Below, in pieces: positions 1 through 6,250 of a DNA stretch of 6,290 nt. The notes under the pieces were generated by a model that searched no databases, was not told the origin of the DNA, and worked only from the letters and a program-made list of their open reading frames with translations. The stretch is from a bacterium (GTDB taxonomy: Bacteria > CSSED10-310 > JAJRTK01). Location of the stretch: contig JAJRTK010000452.1 in NCBI GenBank assembly GCA_024278345.1, positions 1 to 6,290 of the forward strand, written 5' to 3'. The translations under genes were made by a program, and so were the position numbers. Position 1 is the first letter of the stretch, and each line of letters opens with the position of its first letter.

Positions 1-11
1 AAATATTCGAG

Positions 12-290
12 TTATTGACATCCTCCCGGGTGTGTACTCAGTTAGGGCGTAACGAAAGCCGGTGTGACGCCTCGTCCATCGTTTCCGCCACAAAGGAGAG
101 GCGCGGTTCCGAGCGTAGCCACCGAGCATGAGCGAGGCCTACCGCCCATAAATGTGTGGGTCTCCAGGAAGCGTGCTCCCTGGCGAGGGTATGGGAGCAG
201 CGCTCCTGACGGAGATAGGGGTAGGGAAAGCGCATTGGTTTTGCGCATCCCGTCCGGGCGCGTACGTGCTTACAGGACGCATTTTTGATG
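12..290 (-). mobile_element. Candidate IS200/IS605-type right end with omegaRNA-like structured region, no tnpB
   Basis: Read on the minus strand, this stretch ends in CCCGGGAGGATGTCAATAAC (31-12), which resembles the conserved right-end/omegaRNA 3' terminus I associate with many TnpB-carrying IS200/IS605 elements. The region is dense in short inverted repeats. These are a 9-bp stem with one bulge (68-77 with 95-103), CCAGG/CCTGG (164-168 with 179-183), GGAGC/GCTCC (194-198 with 202-206), GCGCA/TGCGC (230-234 with 242-246) and CGTCC/GGACG (251-255 with 275-279). The GAGCG-type repeats around 109-136 are also common in such ends. Minus-strand frames here have no zinc-ribbon CxxC pairs or RuvC motifs, so tnpB itself is absent. 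If it is an omegaRNA, its guide would start near position 12 and leave the window. The left boundary is arbitrary. It could instead be an unrelated structured RNA or repeat. Confidence 0.35.
41..212. repeat. Copy A of a diverged intergenic repeat
   Basis: This stretch shares blocks, in the same order and orientation, with 4681-4830. Block 1 is AACGAAAGCC (51-60) against AACGACAGCC. Block 2 is 23 nt at 69-91, matching 4723-4745 at 20 of 23 positions. Block 3 is a GCGTAGC-type core. Block 4 is a CCAGG hairpin arm followed by GCTCCCTGGCG (175-185), identical to 4792-4802. The spacing between blocks 2 and 4 differs by about 50 bp. Colinear blocks like these point to common ancestry rather than chance. 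Which strand is functional is not known. Confidence 0.5.
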
Positions 291-386
291 ACCAACAGAG
301 TTGTTTGTTATTGAGGTATTATCGGTCGCCTCCGAGTTTATTGATGGAGATAAACCTGCCGCAGGCGATAGCCAATGCCGGCCTAG

Positions 387-584
387 AAGCAATGCCACCA
401 TCCGAGCCAAAAGCCGTGTCATCACTGCCTAATCAGGACTACCCGCAAGGTCACCGACAACGTCACCGGGCTGATGTGGACCAGGAGTCCGGACTTGAAC
501 GGAAATGGCGTGATCGATGTCCGCGCCTCGGCTTCCCGCGCCATCTTGACCGCTTCTCGCCCCGCGCCTACACTCTCCTCATGA
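387..584 (+). pseudogene. Decayed DUF1566 (Lcl C-terminal-like) gene fragment
   Basis: The plus-strand frame beginning at 387, after a TAG at 384, is open to a TGA at 582-584. Around 447-518 it reads KVTDNVTGLMWTRSPDLNGN followed by GVID. That is the typical opening of DUF1566/Lcl C-terminal domains, where TVTDNxTGLMWxxSPDxxGDG is a familiar pattern. Only about 25 residues are recognisable. The upstream part (residues such as KQCHHPSQKP) has no signal peptide or start with an SD, and after VIDV the sequence becomes unlike the family and soon stops. An intact member would have well over a hundred residues and a downstream W/C-rich core. This is therefore a short fossil, presumably left by a deletion or by insertion of the neighbouring mobile DNA. 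The function of DUF1566 proteins is not established; many are exported. Confidence 0.55.
546..574 (+). promoter_or_regulatory. Candidate sigma70-type promoter for the glyoxalase gene
   Basis: TTGACC (546-551; 5 of 6 match to TTGACA) and TACACT (569-574; 4 of 6 match to TATAAT) are separated by exactly 17 bases. Transcription would start near 581, giving a leader of about 85 bases to the ATG at 667. The site sits inside the tail of the DUF1566 remnant, so it may be a promoter retained or recruited after the gene decayed. Confidence 0.4.
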
Positions 585-654
585 TTCCGGCCTGTCCGGT
601 CGATTCTTTCACGGCGGCTGGCGGGCCGTTCCCCGCATTTCTTTGATCGCCTAT

Positions 655-661
655 GAAGGAG
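655..661 (+). promoter_or_regulatory. Ribosome binding site fixing the glyoxalase start
   Basis: GAAGGAG lies five bases before the ATG at 667. This favours 667 over the in-frame TTG at 643, for which no SD is seen, and over the ATG at 673, which would be eleven bases away. The choice also places the first metal-ligand histidine at residue 5, where the family has it. Confidence 0.75.
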
Positions 662-666
662 CTGCC

Positions 667-1041
667 ATGAGGATGGTCCATACGATGATCCGCGTCAGGA
701 ACCTGGAAGAGACCCTGGAATTCTACACCGGTTTTCTGGGGTTGCGGGAGGTCCGGCGCCACGAGGTTCCCGGTGATTGCACGCTTGTCTTCTTGGCTGA
801 CGAGGCAGGTGACTACCACATCGAGCTGACCTATAATCACGACGACCGCGACTACACCTTGGGCAACCAGTTCGGGCACCTGGCCTTCGTCACCGACGAC
901 CTGGACAAGGTCATCGCCGACGTGGAGGGCAAGAGCTGGTGGTACCGCGGATCTCGCCCGGAGATGAAGAGCCGCTACATCTTCCTCAATGATCCGAATG
1001 GCTACGACATCGAGATCCTGGAATCCGGGCAGAGGTCGTAG
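667..1041 (+). CDS. gloA: Glyoxalase I (lactoylglutathione lyase), compact form
   Basis: This 124-residue cytosolic protein belongs to the vicinal-oxygen-chelate family. It is expected to isomerise the hemithioacetal of methylglyoxal and glutathione to S-lactoylglutathione, the first step of methylglyoxal detoxification; a hydrolase (glyoxalase II) would follow but is not in this window. The N-terminus MRMVHTMIRVRNLEETLEFY closely matches the bacterial GloA opening. The four metal ligands can be placed: His5, Glu53 (HIELTYN), His71 (FGHLAF) and Glu116 (NGYDIEI). The repeated beta-alpha-beta-beta-beta halves are evident, with ELTYN and DPNGYDIE as signatures. It is about ten residues shorter than E. 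coli GloA, with a tighter loop before Glu53. The short form lacking N-terminal and loop extensions resembles the Ni/Co-dependent bacterial class, but metal use is inference. The gene appears monocistronic and converges on the large minus-strand gene. A related thiol or other substrate cannot be excluded. Confidence 0.9.
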   Translation: MRMVHTMIRVRNLEETLEFYTGFLGLREVRRHEVPGDCTLVFLADEAGDYHIELTYNHDDRDYTLGNQFGHLAFVTDDLDKVIADVEGKSWWYRGSRPEMKSRYIFLNDPNGYDIEILESGQRS

Positions 1042-1206
1042 TGTTTCGGATACCTTCGTCGCTCCGGCCACGGGAGCCGTGCATCGCCCGTGCGCCAGAG
1101 GGTTCTCGTGACGGATAGTCGGAAGACTCCCCGGGGCCGCCGCCATCTGCCCTTCATCGCTCTTCACCCGTGTTGTCCGCCCCGAAAGCGTTTTACTAAC
1201 TGGGGA

Positions 1207-4200
1207 TCATGGTGACGATGGCCTTTTCCGGCTTCCGAGTCCGTCGCTGGCCCGCCGGCGGCGCCAGAGGATCATTGCGGGCGGCAGAAGGAGAAGCGCC
1301 CACGGTGGGAGGAAGAAGGCACCGACCGCCGTTCCTGATAGCCCCGTGGCTAGGCCGTTACCGAAACTGGTGACCCAGACTCGAGCCGGTTCGTAAGGGT
1401 CGAAGAAAACCCGCAAGGGGTGGAAGAACGGGTAGGAATCCACCGGAACGAAACTGGGCGCGGAAGTTTGCAGGTTCGTCGTCCGCCAGAGCCCGTCGGT
1501 CTCCGTCGTCACGTACATCTCCTCCGGGCTCCAGGGGCTAATGGTCGCGGATTCCACGCGGAAGATATCGCTGATACGGCTCCAGGTGGCGCCGCGGTCC
1601 GTGGTCCGGAAGAGCCCGCCCTTGCCCGAGGCCACGGGGCCCCAGCCGCTCCAGACCGCCACGTACCAGCTCTTTTGGCTCGCGTCGTGGGGATCGAGGA
1701 TGACATCCTTGGTGTAGTAGCGCATGTCGGGGTGGCTCCGGTCCTCCCAGGTGGCGCCTCCATCGGTGCTGACGAAGAGGCCGGAGCTGTCGTGGAAGAT
1801 ATTGGTGAGACCATCGTCCCGGTGTGCCGACCAGGTGGCCACCAGGGTGCCATCCTGGAGGGCCCGCAGGATATCGGGGTGGCCGTGTCCCGTGGTCCGC
1901 GGTGGATCTGCCAGCTTTCTCCAGGATGCCGCTGTTCCCTGCTGGAGGTCGTCGGTGACCCAGATACCGCCCTCGGTGCTGTGGACCACGCTGGCGTAGA
2001 GGCGGTTCGGATTCGCGGGATCGGTCTCCACCCAAACCGCGGGGTGTCCGAAGTCGTGGAGAATGCTCCAGGTGGCGCCGTTGTCGTCGGACCACGCGAT
2101 GGCCCCGCCTCCGACGTCCAGGTCGGCGTCTTCGAGCCTCGTGGTCTGGTAGATGTCGTGGATGTCGGAGATTGCGGCGTAGAGCCGTCCGGTGGAGGGA
2201 GCCCGGACGACCCGGTACACGTTGTCGTAGAGATCCTGCCCCGGATCGGTGCCATCGAAGCTCCAGGACAGGCCCTCGTCGGTACTCCGAACCCCGTGGA
2301 TGTCGGTGTACGCCGCCACGAGCATCGTCGAGTCGATCCAGGTCAGGTCCCAGACCGTGGTGACGTTCAAGCCGTTGCTGGTGTAGCTCTTGCCCTGAGG
2401 CGTCTGGGCGCTGGCGAGGTTCCGTTCGGACGGCGGCACGTAGAGGGCCTGCCAGGTGAGGCCGCCGTCCGTCGTCTGGTGGGCAAACCCGAAGTCGGTG
2501 AAGATGACTCGGCTAGCATCGTCCGGGGCAACGGCCAGGCCGAAGGGGACCTCCGCGAAATACCAATTGTAGTCTCCGCCCTCTCCGCAGTAGCCGGTCT
2601 GGACATTCTGATTGCCCGCCGTCTCCAGGACTTTCTGCCACGAGGCCCCGCTGTCCGTGGACCGGTAGACTACCGGGACCGAGCCCTCGCTCCCGCCCGC
2701 CGCGTAGATCGTCGTGGCGTCCGAGGGAGACATGGCCACAAGGAACGGGAAATCCGTGGCCGCGATCCCGGCCGCGGCCTGCCACACAGGAGCGGTGGCT
2801 GTCGCCTCCAGCACGTAGATGCCGTTCTGACCCCAGTAGTCGGACTCAGTGGCGGGATTGGGATAGACGTTCCCCGAGTCGAACGTGCCGCAGGCCAGGC
2901 GCACCGTTTCGTTCTGCCGCCCGCCGGCGAAACTGATCATGGCCTTCCCCGCCGGGATTCCCGCGACGCTCCAGAGAGAGAAGCTCCCGCCCCCGTCGGT
3001 GGAACGTAGGAGACCCACGCTGGTTCCCACGTAAATCGTCTCCCCGTCGAAGAAGGCGCCGGCAACCAGGAGCCCGTTTCCTGACGCCGTGAAGAACTTC
3101 TCCTGGAACGAAGCCCCGCTGTCCCCCGAAAAATAGAGACGCGACCAGTCGGAAACCACCAGGCGGTCCGTGCGCCCTGGATCCGCGAAAAGAGTGTAAC
3201 AGAGGGCGTCTTCGCACGGATTCGCCACCGGCGACCAGGTCGTCCCGCCATCTGCGCTTCGCGCCGGAGTCGAGGCTTCGGCGTGGTCGATCTCCCGCCG
3301 ATCCAGGGCATACAAAACGTCGGGATCCGAGCCGAACTGCACCGGACTGAAGGAGCGGCCCCCCACGATTTTCCGGTAGCTCACGGTCATCCAGCTTGCC
3401 CCGCCGTCCCTGGATCGCAACCATTCCCCCATGTCGCTGGCAACCCAGATTTCGCCTGGAGCGCCAGGCCGGAATCCCGGGGAAAAGATGCTGCCGCCAC
3501 CAGAGATCCCCCTCGGATCCCAACCCGCCGGCGGCGCGCTGGGGAGAAAAACCGTGGGCGTCGGCGACGGCCCGCTCGTGGGCGCCGGAGTCGGTGACGC
3601 CGTGGGGGACGGAGTCGGAAAGCCCGGGGTTGCGGTCGGGGTGGGAGTGGGAGCCGCTGTTCCACCGCAGCCCATGCCCACGTCGAAAAGGTCCAGGTCC
3701 GGCGCCAGCGGCAAGCTGTAGCCGCTCCCGTCGGGCGCCATGATCTTGAGCTCATGAGCCCCCGCGGCGCCTGGCCGGTCCAGCCACAAGGAAGCGATCC
3801 GGCCGTCGGGAAGCACGCAGGGAGAGTTGTCGTTCCCGAACTGCGAAGCCACCAAAGACGGCGTCGTGGACCCCGCCGGCAACCGCCAGATCTGCTCCCC
3901 GGCCCAATCGGCCTCGAACACGATGCTGCCGTCCGGCGCATAGTCCGCTGAATGGATGGCGTTAGCCGTGGTTCCTCCCGGTCCCTGTTCAGGCTTGAAT
4001 ACCACCCGGAACCCCGTGCCGTCGGTCCCAATCTCGCAGATGGCGGTTCCGGTGACACCATAGGGTTGTTGCCCGCAGTCGAAGAGCACCCGGGTCCCAT
4101 CGTCGGAAAGGGCCGGAACCTCGTTGTAGTTGTACGGTGTACCACCCGTGAGCAAGACCGGATCGCCCCAGGAGTCCGCGGTTTTTCCAACGACCCAGAG

Positions 4201-4644
4201 ATCCTGGGCATGAGACGTCCCGGGAGCCGAATAGACCACCATCGCCCCGCTGTTGGCAATCGCGCTGAAACCTTCGGCGTGCAGGACGCCCGACGGGGAA
4301 CGAATCGCGGCGCCGCTGCTCAGATCCGACGCCGCCACGGCCAGGCAAGGCCAGCCCGTGCAATCGGGATCGAACCGTTCCGTGGAGAAGAGCAGCCACG
4401 CTCCATCGGGAGACAGGTTCAGCCACTCGTCCCCGCCGCCCGGCCACTTGGCCTCCAGCGCGGCCCCGACATCCTCCGGCCCCCCACCGCTCCCCAATGA
4501 AAGCCGATAGATGGAGCCGCCGGGAAGGCGATAAGTGACGATGGACTCCGCCCTGGCCGAACTCCAGCCCACCCACGCCAGAAGGATGCCGAAAAGAATC
4601 GTCCCCTTCCACGAGCCAGAAAGACTGAAAGCAACATGATTCAT
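1207..4644 (-). CDS. Secreted, membrane-anchored two-part beta-propeller protein (PD40 + Asp-box/BNR repeats)
   Basis: The 1145-aa product starts with a signal peptide (about 1-32; hydrophobic TILFGILLAWVGW, then ARA-E). Residues ~35-327 carry PD40/TolB-like propeller turns (LSPDG 77-81, LSDDG 179-183, YAPDG 235-239, LPDG 278-281). A Pro/Thr/Ser linker follows (329-373). Residues ~374-1100 hold ten Asp boxes (S/T-x-D-x-G-x-x-W/F) at 411, 463, 506, 548, 662, 724, 787, 852, 959 and 1014, as in sialidase-like, VPS10/sortilin and GH74 propellers. A hydrophobic helix (~1106-1127) then RRRR (1128-1131) ends the protein, a membrane anchor or sorting-type tail that would place the propellers outside the cytoplasm. 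GISGGGSIFSP...ASDMGEWLRSRDGG (378-415) recalls the GH74 N-terminus, with Asp404 where a catalytic Asp might lie, but enzyme activity is unproven. It may be a binding or surface protein. No partner gene is adjacent in its operon. Confidence 0.85.
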   Translation of the reverse strand: MNHVAFSLSGSWKGTILFGILLAWVGWSSARAESIVTYRLPGGSIYRLSLGSGGGPEDVGAALEAKWPGGGDEWLNLSPDGAWLLFSTERFDPDCTGWPCLAVAASDLSSGAAIRSPSGVLHAEGFSAIANSGAMVVYSAPGTSHAQDLWVVGKTADSWGDPVLLTGGTPYNYNEVPALSDDGTRVLFDCGQQPYGVTGTAICEIGTDGTGFRVVFKPEQGPGGTTANAIHSADYAPDGSIVFEADWAGEQIWRLPAGSTTPSLVASQFGNDNSPCVLPDGRIASLWLDRPGAAGAHELKIMAPDGSGYSLPLAPDLDLFDVGMGCGGTAAPTPTPTATPGFPTPSPTASPTPAPTSGPSPTPTVFLPSAPPAGWDPRGISGGGSIFSPGFRPGAPGEIWVASDMGEWLRSRDGGASWMTVSYRKIVGGRSFSPVQFGSDPDVLYALDRREIDHAEASTPARSADGGTTWSPVANPCEDALCYTLFADPGRTDRLVVSDWSRLYFSGDSGASFQEKFFTASGNGLLVAGAFFDGETIYVGTSVGLLRSTDGGGSFSLWSVAGIPAGKAMISFAGGRQNETVRLACGTFDSGNVYPNPATESDYWGQNGIYVLEATATAPVWQAAAGIAATDFPFLVAMSPSDATTIYAAGGSEGSVPVVYRSTDSGASWQKVLETAGNQNVQTGYCGEGGDYNWYFAEVPFGLAVAPDDASRVIFTDFGFAHQTTDGGLTWQALYVPPSERNLASAQTPQGKSYTSNGLNVTTVWDLTWIDSTMLVAAYTDIHGVRSTDEGLSWSFDGTDPGQDLYDNVYRVVRAPSTGRLYAAISDIHDIYQTTRLEDADLDVGGGAIAWSDDNGATWSILHDFGHPAVWVETDPANPNRLYASVVHSTEGGIWVTDDLQQGTAASWRKLADPPRTTGHGHPDILRALQDGTLVATWSAHRDDGLTNIFHDSSGLFVSTDGGATWEDRSHPDMRYYTKDVILDPHDASQKSWYVAVWSGWGPVASGKGGLFRTTDRGATWSRISDIFRVESATISPWSPEEMYVTTETDGLWRTTNLQTSAPSFVPVDSYPFFHPLRVFFDPYEPARVWVTSFGNGLATGLSGTAVGAFFLPPWALLLLPPAMILWRRRRASDGLGSRKRPSSP
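3526..3660 (-). repeat. Low-complexity Pro/Thr/Ser linker-coding stretch
   Basis: This stretch encodes residues 329-373 of the large propeller protein, a run of PT, PTP and SP repeats (for example TPTPTATPGFPTPSPTASPT). It joins the PD40 propeller to the Asp-box propeller. Such linkers are extended, usually extracytoplasmic and prone to length variation. The plus strand is correspondingly rich in GGxGTxGG-type tracts. Confidence 0.8.
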
Positions 4645-4650
4645 GGCGAT

Positions 4651-4656
4651 CTCCTT
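4651..4656 (-). promoter_or_regulatory. Ribosome binding site of the large propeller gene
   Basis: On the minus strand AAGGAG is followed by six bases (ATCGCC) and the ATG at 4644. This fixes the start and leaves a well-formed signal peptide directly after it. No convincing -35/-10 pair was found in the 100 bases upstream. Confidence 0.75.
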
Positions 4657-4680
4657 GGTTCGATACCTTCAAGATTCCGC

Positions 4681-4830
4681 GGTTACTTCAACCCAACGAC
4701 AGCCAGGAGATTCATCAATGCGGCCTCGTCCATAGTTGCGGCCACCCTTCCAAAAAGCGCGTAGCGAAAAAAATCTAGGTCCAGGGTGTTAGCTCCCTGG
4801 CGGAGGTCCGGAGGCCGCCTCCGCCGGGTT
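4681..4830. repeat. Copy B of the diverged intergenic repeat
   Basis: This stretch is colinear with 41-212. It has AACGACAGCC (4694-4703), a 23-nt block at 4723-4745 (20 of 23 identical to 69-91), GCGTAGCG (4759-4766), then CCAGG and GCTCCCTGGCG (4792-4802). On the minus strand a short frame ends VAATMDEAALMNLLAVVGLK and stops at 4683; copy A has VAETMDEA followed by a stop at the equivalent place. The resemblance may therefore reflect either a conserved RNA or a decayed coding segment. Copy B lacks the TnpB-like terminus seen at 12-31. It fills most of the 313-bp gap upstream of the large propeller gene. Confidence 0.5.
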
Positions 4831-4928
4831 CCAGGGCCGGAATCCCTGGCGCTGGACCCGAAACTCACTAGGTGGCCGGGTCCGAGCGACAGCGAGAGCT
4901 GCCGAAGGCACCACCGATGGACGAGGCC
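4722..4928. repeat. Inverted repeat pair bounding a palindrome-rich 207-bp segment
   Basis: GGCCTCGTCCAT (4722-4733) is perfectly inverted as ATGGACGAGGCC (4917-4928), with weaker matching outward (CAAT/ATTG-type ends) and inward. The bounded segment has nested palindromes: GGTCCAG/CTGGACC (4778-4784 with 4852-4858), CCAGGG/CCCTGG twice (4781-4786 with 4795-4800; 4831-4836 with 4844-4849), and GGCGGAGG/CCTCCGCC (4799-4806 with 4818-4825). The size and arrangement would suit a MITE-like element or a large cruciform. No target-site duplication was recognised. Confidence 0.45.
4767..4858 (-). terminator. Candidate Rho-independent terminator downstream of the VWA gene
   Basis: Reading the minus strand after the VWA stop codon, a very GC-rich multi-hairpin closes with CTGGACC (4784-4778), followed by TAGA and seven T residues (4773-4767). 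Either the outer GGTCCAG/CTGGACC stem or the last CCAGGG/CCCTGG hairpin could drive termination. It lies about 100-190 bases past the stop, which is somewhat distant, and it is built from the repeat of copy B. Confidence 0.4.
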
Positions 4929-4957
4929 ATCAATGCTCCCAAAGTGCTGGAAAGTCC

Positions 4958-6250
4958 TTAAAACAGTCGAAGCTTTAGATCAGGAGGAGGCACCGGCCTC
5001 TTCCGGAGCTTGTCCACGGCCTCTTCCAATCCCTGGATCGTCAGAGGGAACATGGGGAAGAGCTGCCCAATGATCTGCGTTGTCCAGCCCATCCACCAGC
5101 GGCTGGGCACCGGGTTTAGCCAGATGCTCCGGCGAAAGCGATCCCGGAGGCGCTGGAGCCACACCAGGCCGGGAGTCTCGTTCCGGTGCCAGTAGTCGAT
5201 GGCACCCCACCGGGCCACCAGCTCCGTCGGCGCCATGGAGGCGTCGCCCACCAGGATCAGGAAGGTCTCTTTGGGTCGCTCCCGGAGAAGCTCGTGGGTA
5301 AGGATCGACTCGCCTCGCTCCACGCTAGAATAGATCCGCTCGTAGACGCAATTGTGGAAAGTGTACGCCTCGAAGCGCCGCCAGTGGTTCAGATGGCTCG
5401 CCGCCGAGAAGAGCCTTTCCACCTGCCAGGTATGCGGATCCATGGAGCCGCCCACGTCCATGAGCAGGAGAACTCGGGCTTGGTTGCGCCGAGGTGGCCG
5501 GAAGACCAGGCTGAGCTCCCCCGCCTCCCGGCAGGTCCGGTCGATGGTTTCCTCCACGGCCAGCTCGGGTTCGCCCTCCGTCCGGGAAAGCCGCCGGAGC
5601 TTCTTCAGGGCCACGGAGATGCCACGGGTGTCCAGCACCCGGTCCTTCCGCAGATCCCGGAACCGCCGCTTCGTGGCGATCTGGATGGCCGACCGCCCAC
5701 CCCCGGTACCCCCGACCCGCACACCGGCCGGGTTCACGCCGCCGTGGCCAAAGGGCGAGCGCCCTCCCGTGCCGATCCACTTGCTGCCGCCGTCGTGGCG
5801 CTCCGCCTGTTCCCGGAGCCGCTCCTCGAACTGTTTCCTCAAGTCCTCCAAAGAGAGCGCTTCCATGGCCGCCAACTCTTCCGGCGTCAGCTCCGGCAGG
5901 CCCAGGGGATTGGACAGCCACTCCAGAAGCTCTTCCGCCGCCTTCGTCGGCAACTCCCCGTCCCCGAAGATCCCCGCGAACACCTGGTCCCAGGTGTCGA
6001 AAAGGGTCTCCGACTTCACCAATAGCGCTCGGGCCACGGTGTAGAAGTCCGTCAGGTCCGGCTCGATGGCCCCCTCCGCCAAGGCGCGCATCAGGCCCAG
6101 CCACTCCTGGATGCCCACCTCGATTCCCGCGTTCCGAAGAGCGTAAAAAAGGTCCCCGAAAAGCGGCGCCCTGTTCCGATCCTTCCCACCATCCCTGTTC
6201 CCCGTCGCGCCGTCGCCCCGGTTCCCTCTCTCTTCGACACCCCGATTCAT
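4958..6250 (-). CDS. CoxE-type von Willebrand factor A domain protein
   Basis: This 430-aa soluble protein has no signal peptide. Residues ~30-110 form a helical region (LFGDLFYALRNAGIEVGIQE) typical of CoxE-like proteins. A glycine-rich segment (~154-185) and a basic stretch (KRRFRDLRKDR, ~194-204) follow. The VWA domain starts near 258: LLLMDVGGSMD gives the metal-ion-dependent adhesion site with Asp265, Gly267 and Ser269, and ILVGDAS provides a further Asp (336). The first serine of the classical DxSxS is glycine, as I recall for this subfamily. The C-terminus FPMFPLTIQGLEEAVDKLRK is also typical. Family members pair with MoxR AAA+ ATPases and help mature or activate metalloenzymes or complexes (CoxD/CoxE for CO dehydrogenase); the client here is unknown. 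I chose the ATG at 6250, not the TTG at 6256, because it overlaps the upstream stop as ATGA and so is probably translationally coupled. Residues 3-28 are an Asn/Arg/Gly/Asp-rich extension. Confidence 0.85.
   Translation of the reverse strand: MNRGVEERGNRGDGATGNRDGGKDRNRAPLFGDLFYALRNAGIEVGIQEWLGLMRALAEGAIEPDLTDFYTVARALLVKSETLFDTWDQVFAGIFGDGELPTKAAEELLEWLSNPLGLPELTPEELAAMEALSLEDLRKQFEERLREQAERHDGGSKWIGTGGRSPFGHGGVNPAGVRVGGTGGGRSAIQIATKRRFRDLRKDRVLDTRGISVALKKLRRLSRTEGEPELAVEETIDRTCREAGELSLVFRPPRRNQARVLLLMDVGGSMDPHTWQVERLFSAASHLNHWRRFEAYTFHNCVYERIYSSVERGESILTHELLRERPKETFLILVGDASMAPTELVARWGAIDYWHRNETPGLVWLQRLRDRFRRSIWLNPVPSRWWMGWTTQIIGQLFPMFPLTIQGLEEAVDKLRKRPVPPPDLKLRLF

Noticed and set aside
38-295. 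Minus-strand open frame of 85 codons in the left repeat
   Set aside because: The similarity to copy B switches reading frame between blocks (RQGA-type match in one frame, TMDEA in another), and it lacks an SD and known motifs. It is better seen as non-coding or decayed sequence.
152-646. Plus-strand open frame of 164 codons from the repeat region to the gloA leader
   Set aside because: It has no SD, spans the structured repeat, the DUF1566 remnant in another frame and the promoter, and shows no recognisable domain.
1069-1092. CACGGG/CCCGTG hairpin after gloA as a terminator
   Set aside because: A six-base stem with a 12-base loop and no T-run; not enough to call. Nothing else was recognised in 1042-1206.
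568-1167. Minus-strand open frame opposite gloA
   Set aside because: The plus strand encodes a glyoxalase with all four metal ligands; this is its shadow.
1420-3009. Long plus-strand open frame opposite the Asp-box region
   Set aside because: It is a GC-rich antisense shadow. The minus frame has regular Asp boxes, a signal peptide and an SD, while this frame has no domain.
4786-4797. GTTAGCT-containing palindrome as an integron attC site
   Set aside because: The paired RYYYAAC/GTTRRRY core sites are not present, and there are no integrase or cassettes.
4683-4868. Minus-strand 61-codon frame just upstream of the large gene, as a leader peptide
   Set aside because: It crosses the palindrome cluster and T-run and has no SD. 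Its end resembles copy A only as part of the repeat.
5186-6025. Long plus-strand open frame opposite the VWA gene
   Set aside because: It is antisense to a well-supported VWA domain, with Pro/Arg-rich composition and no SD or motif.
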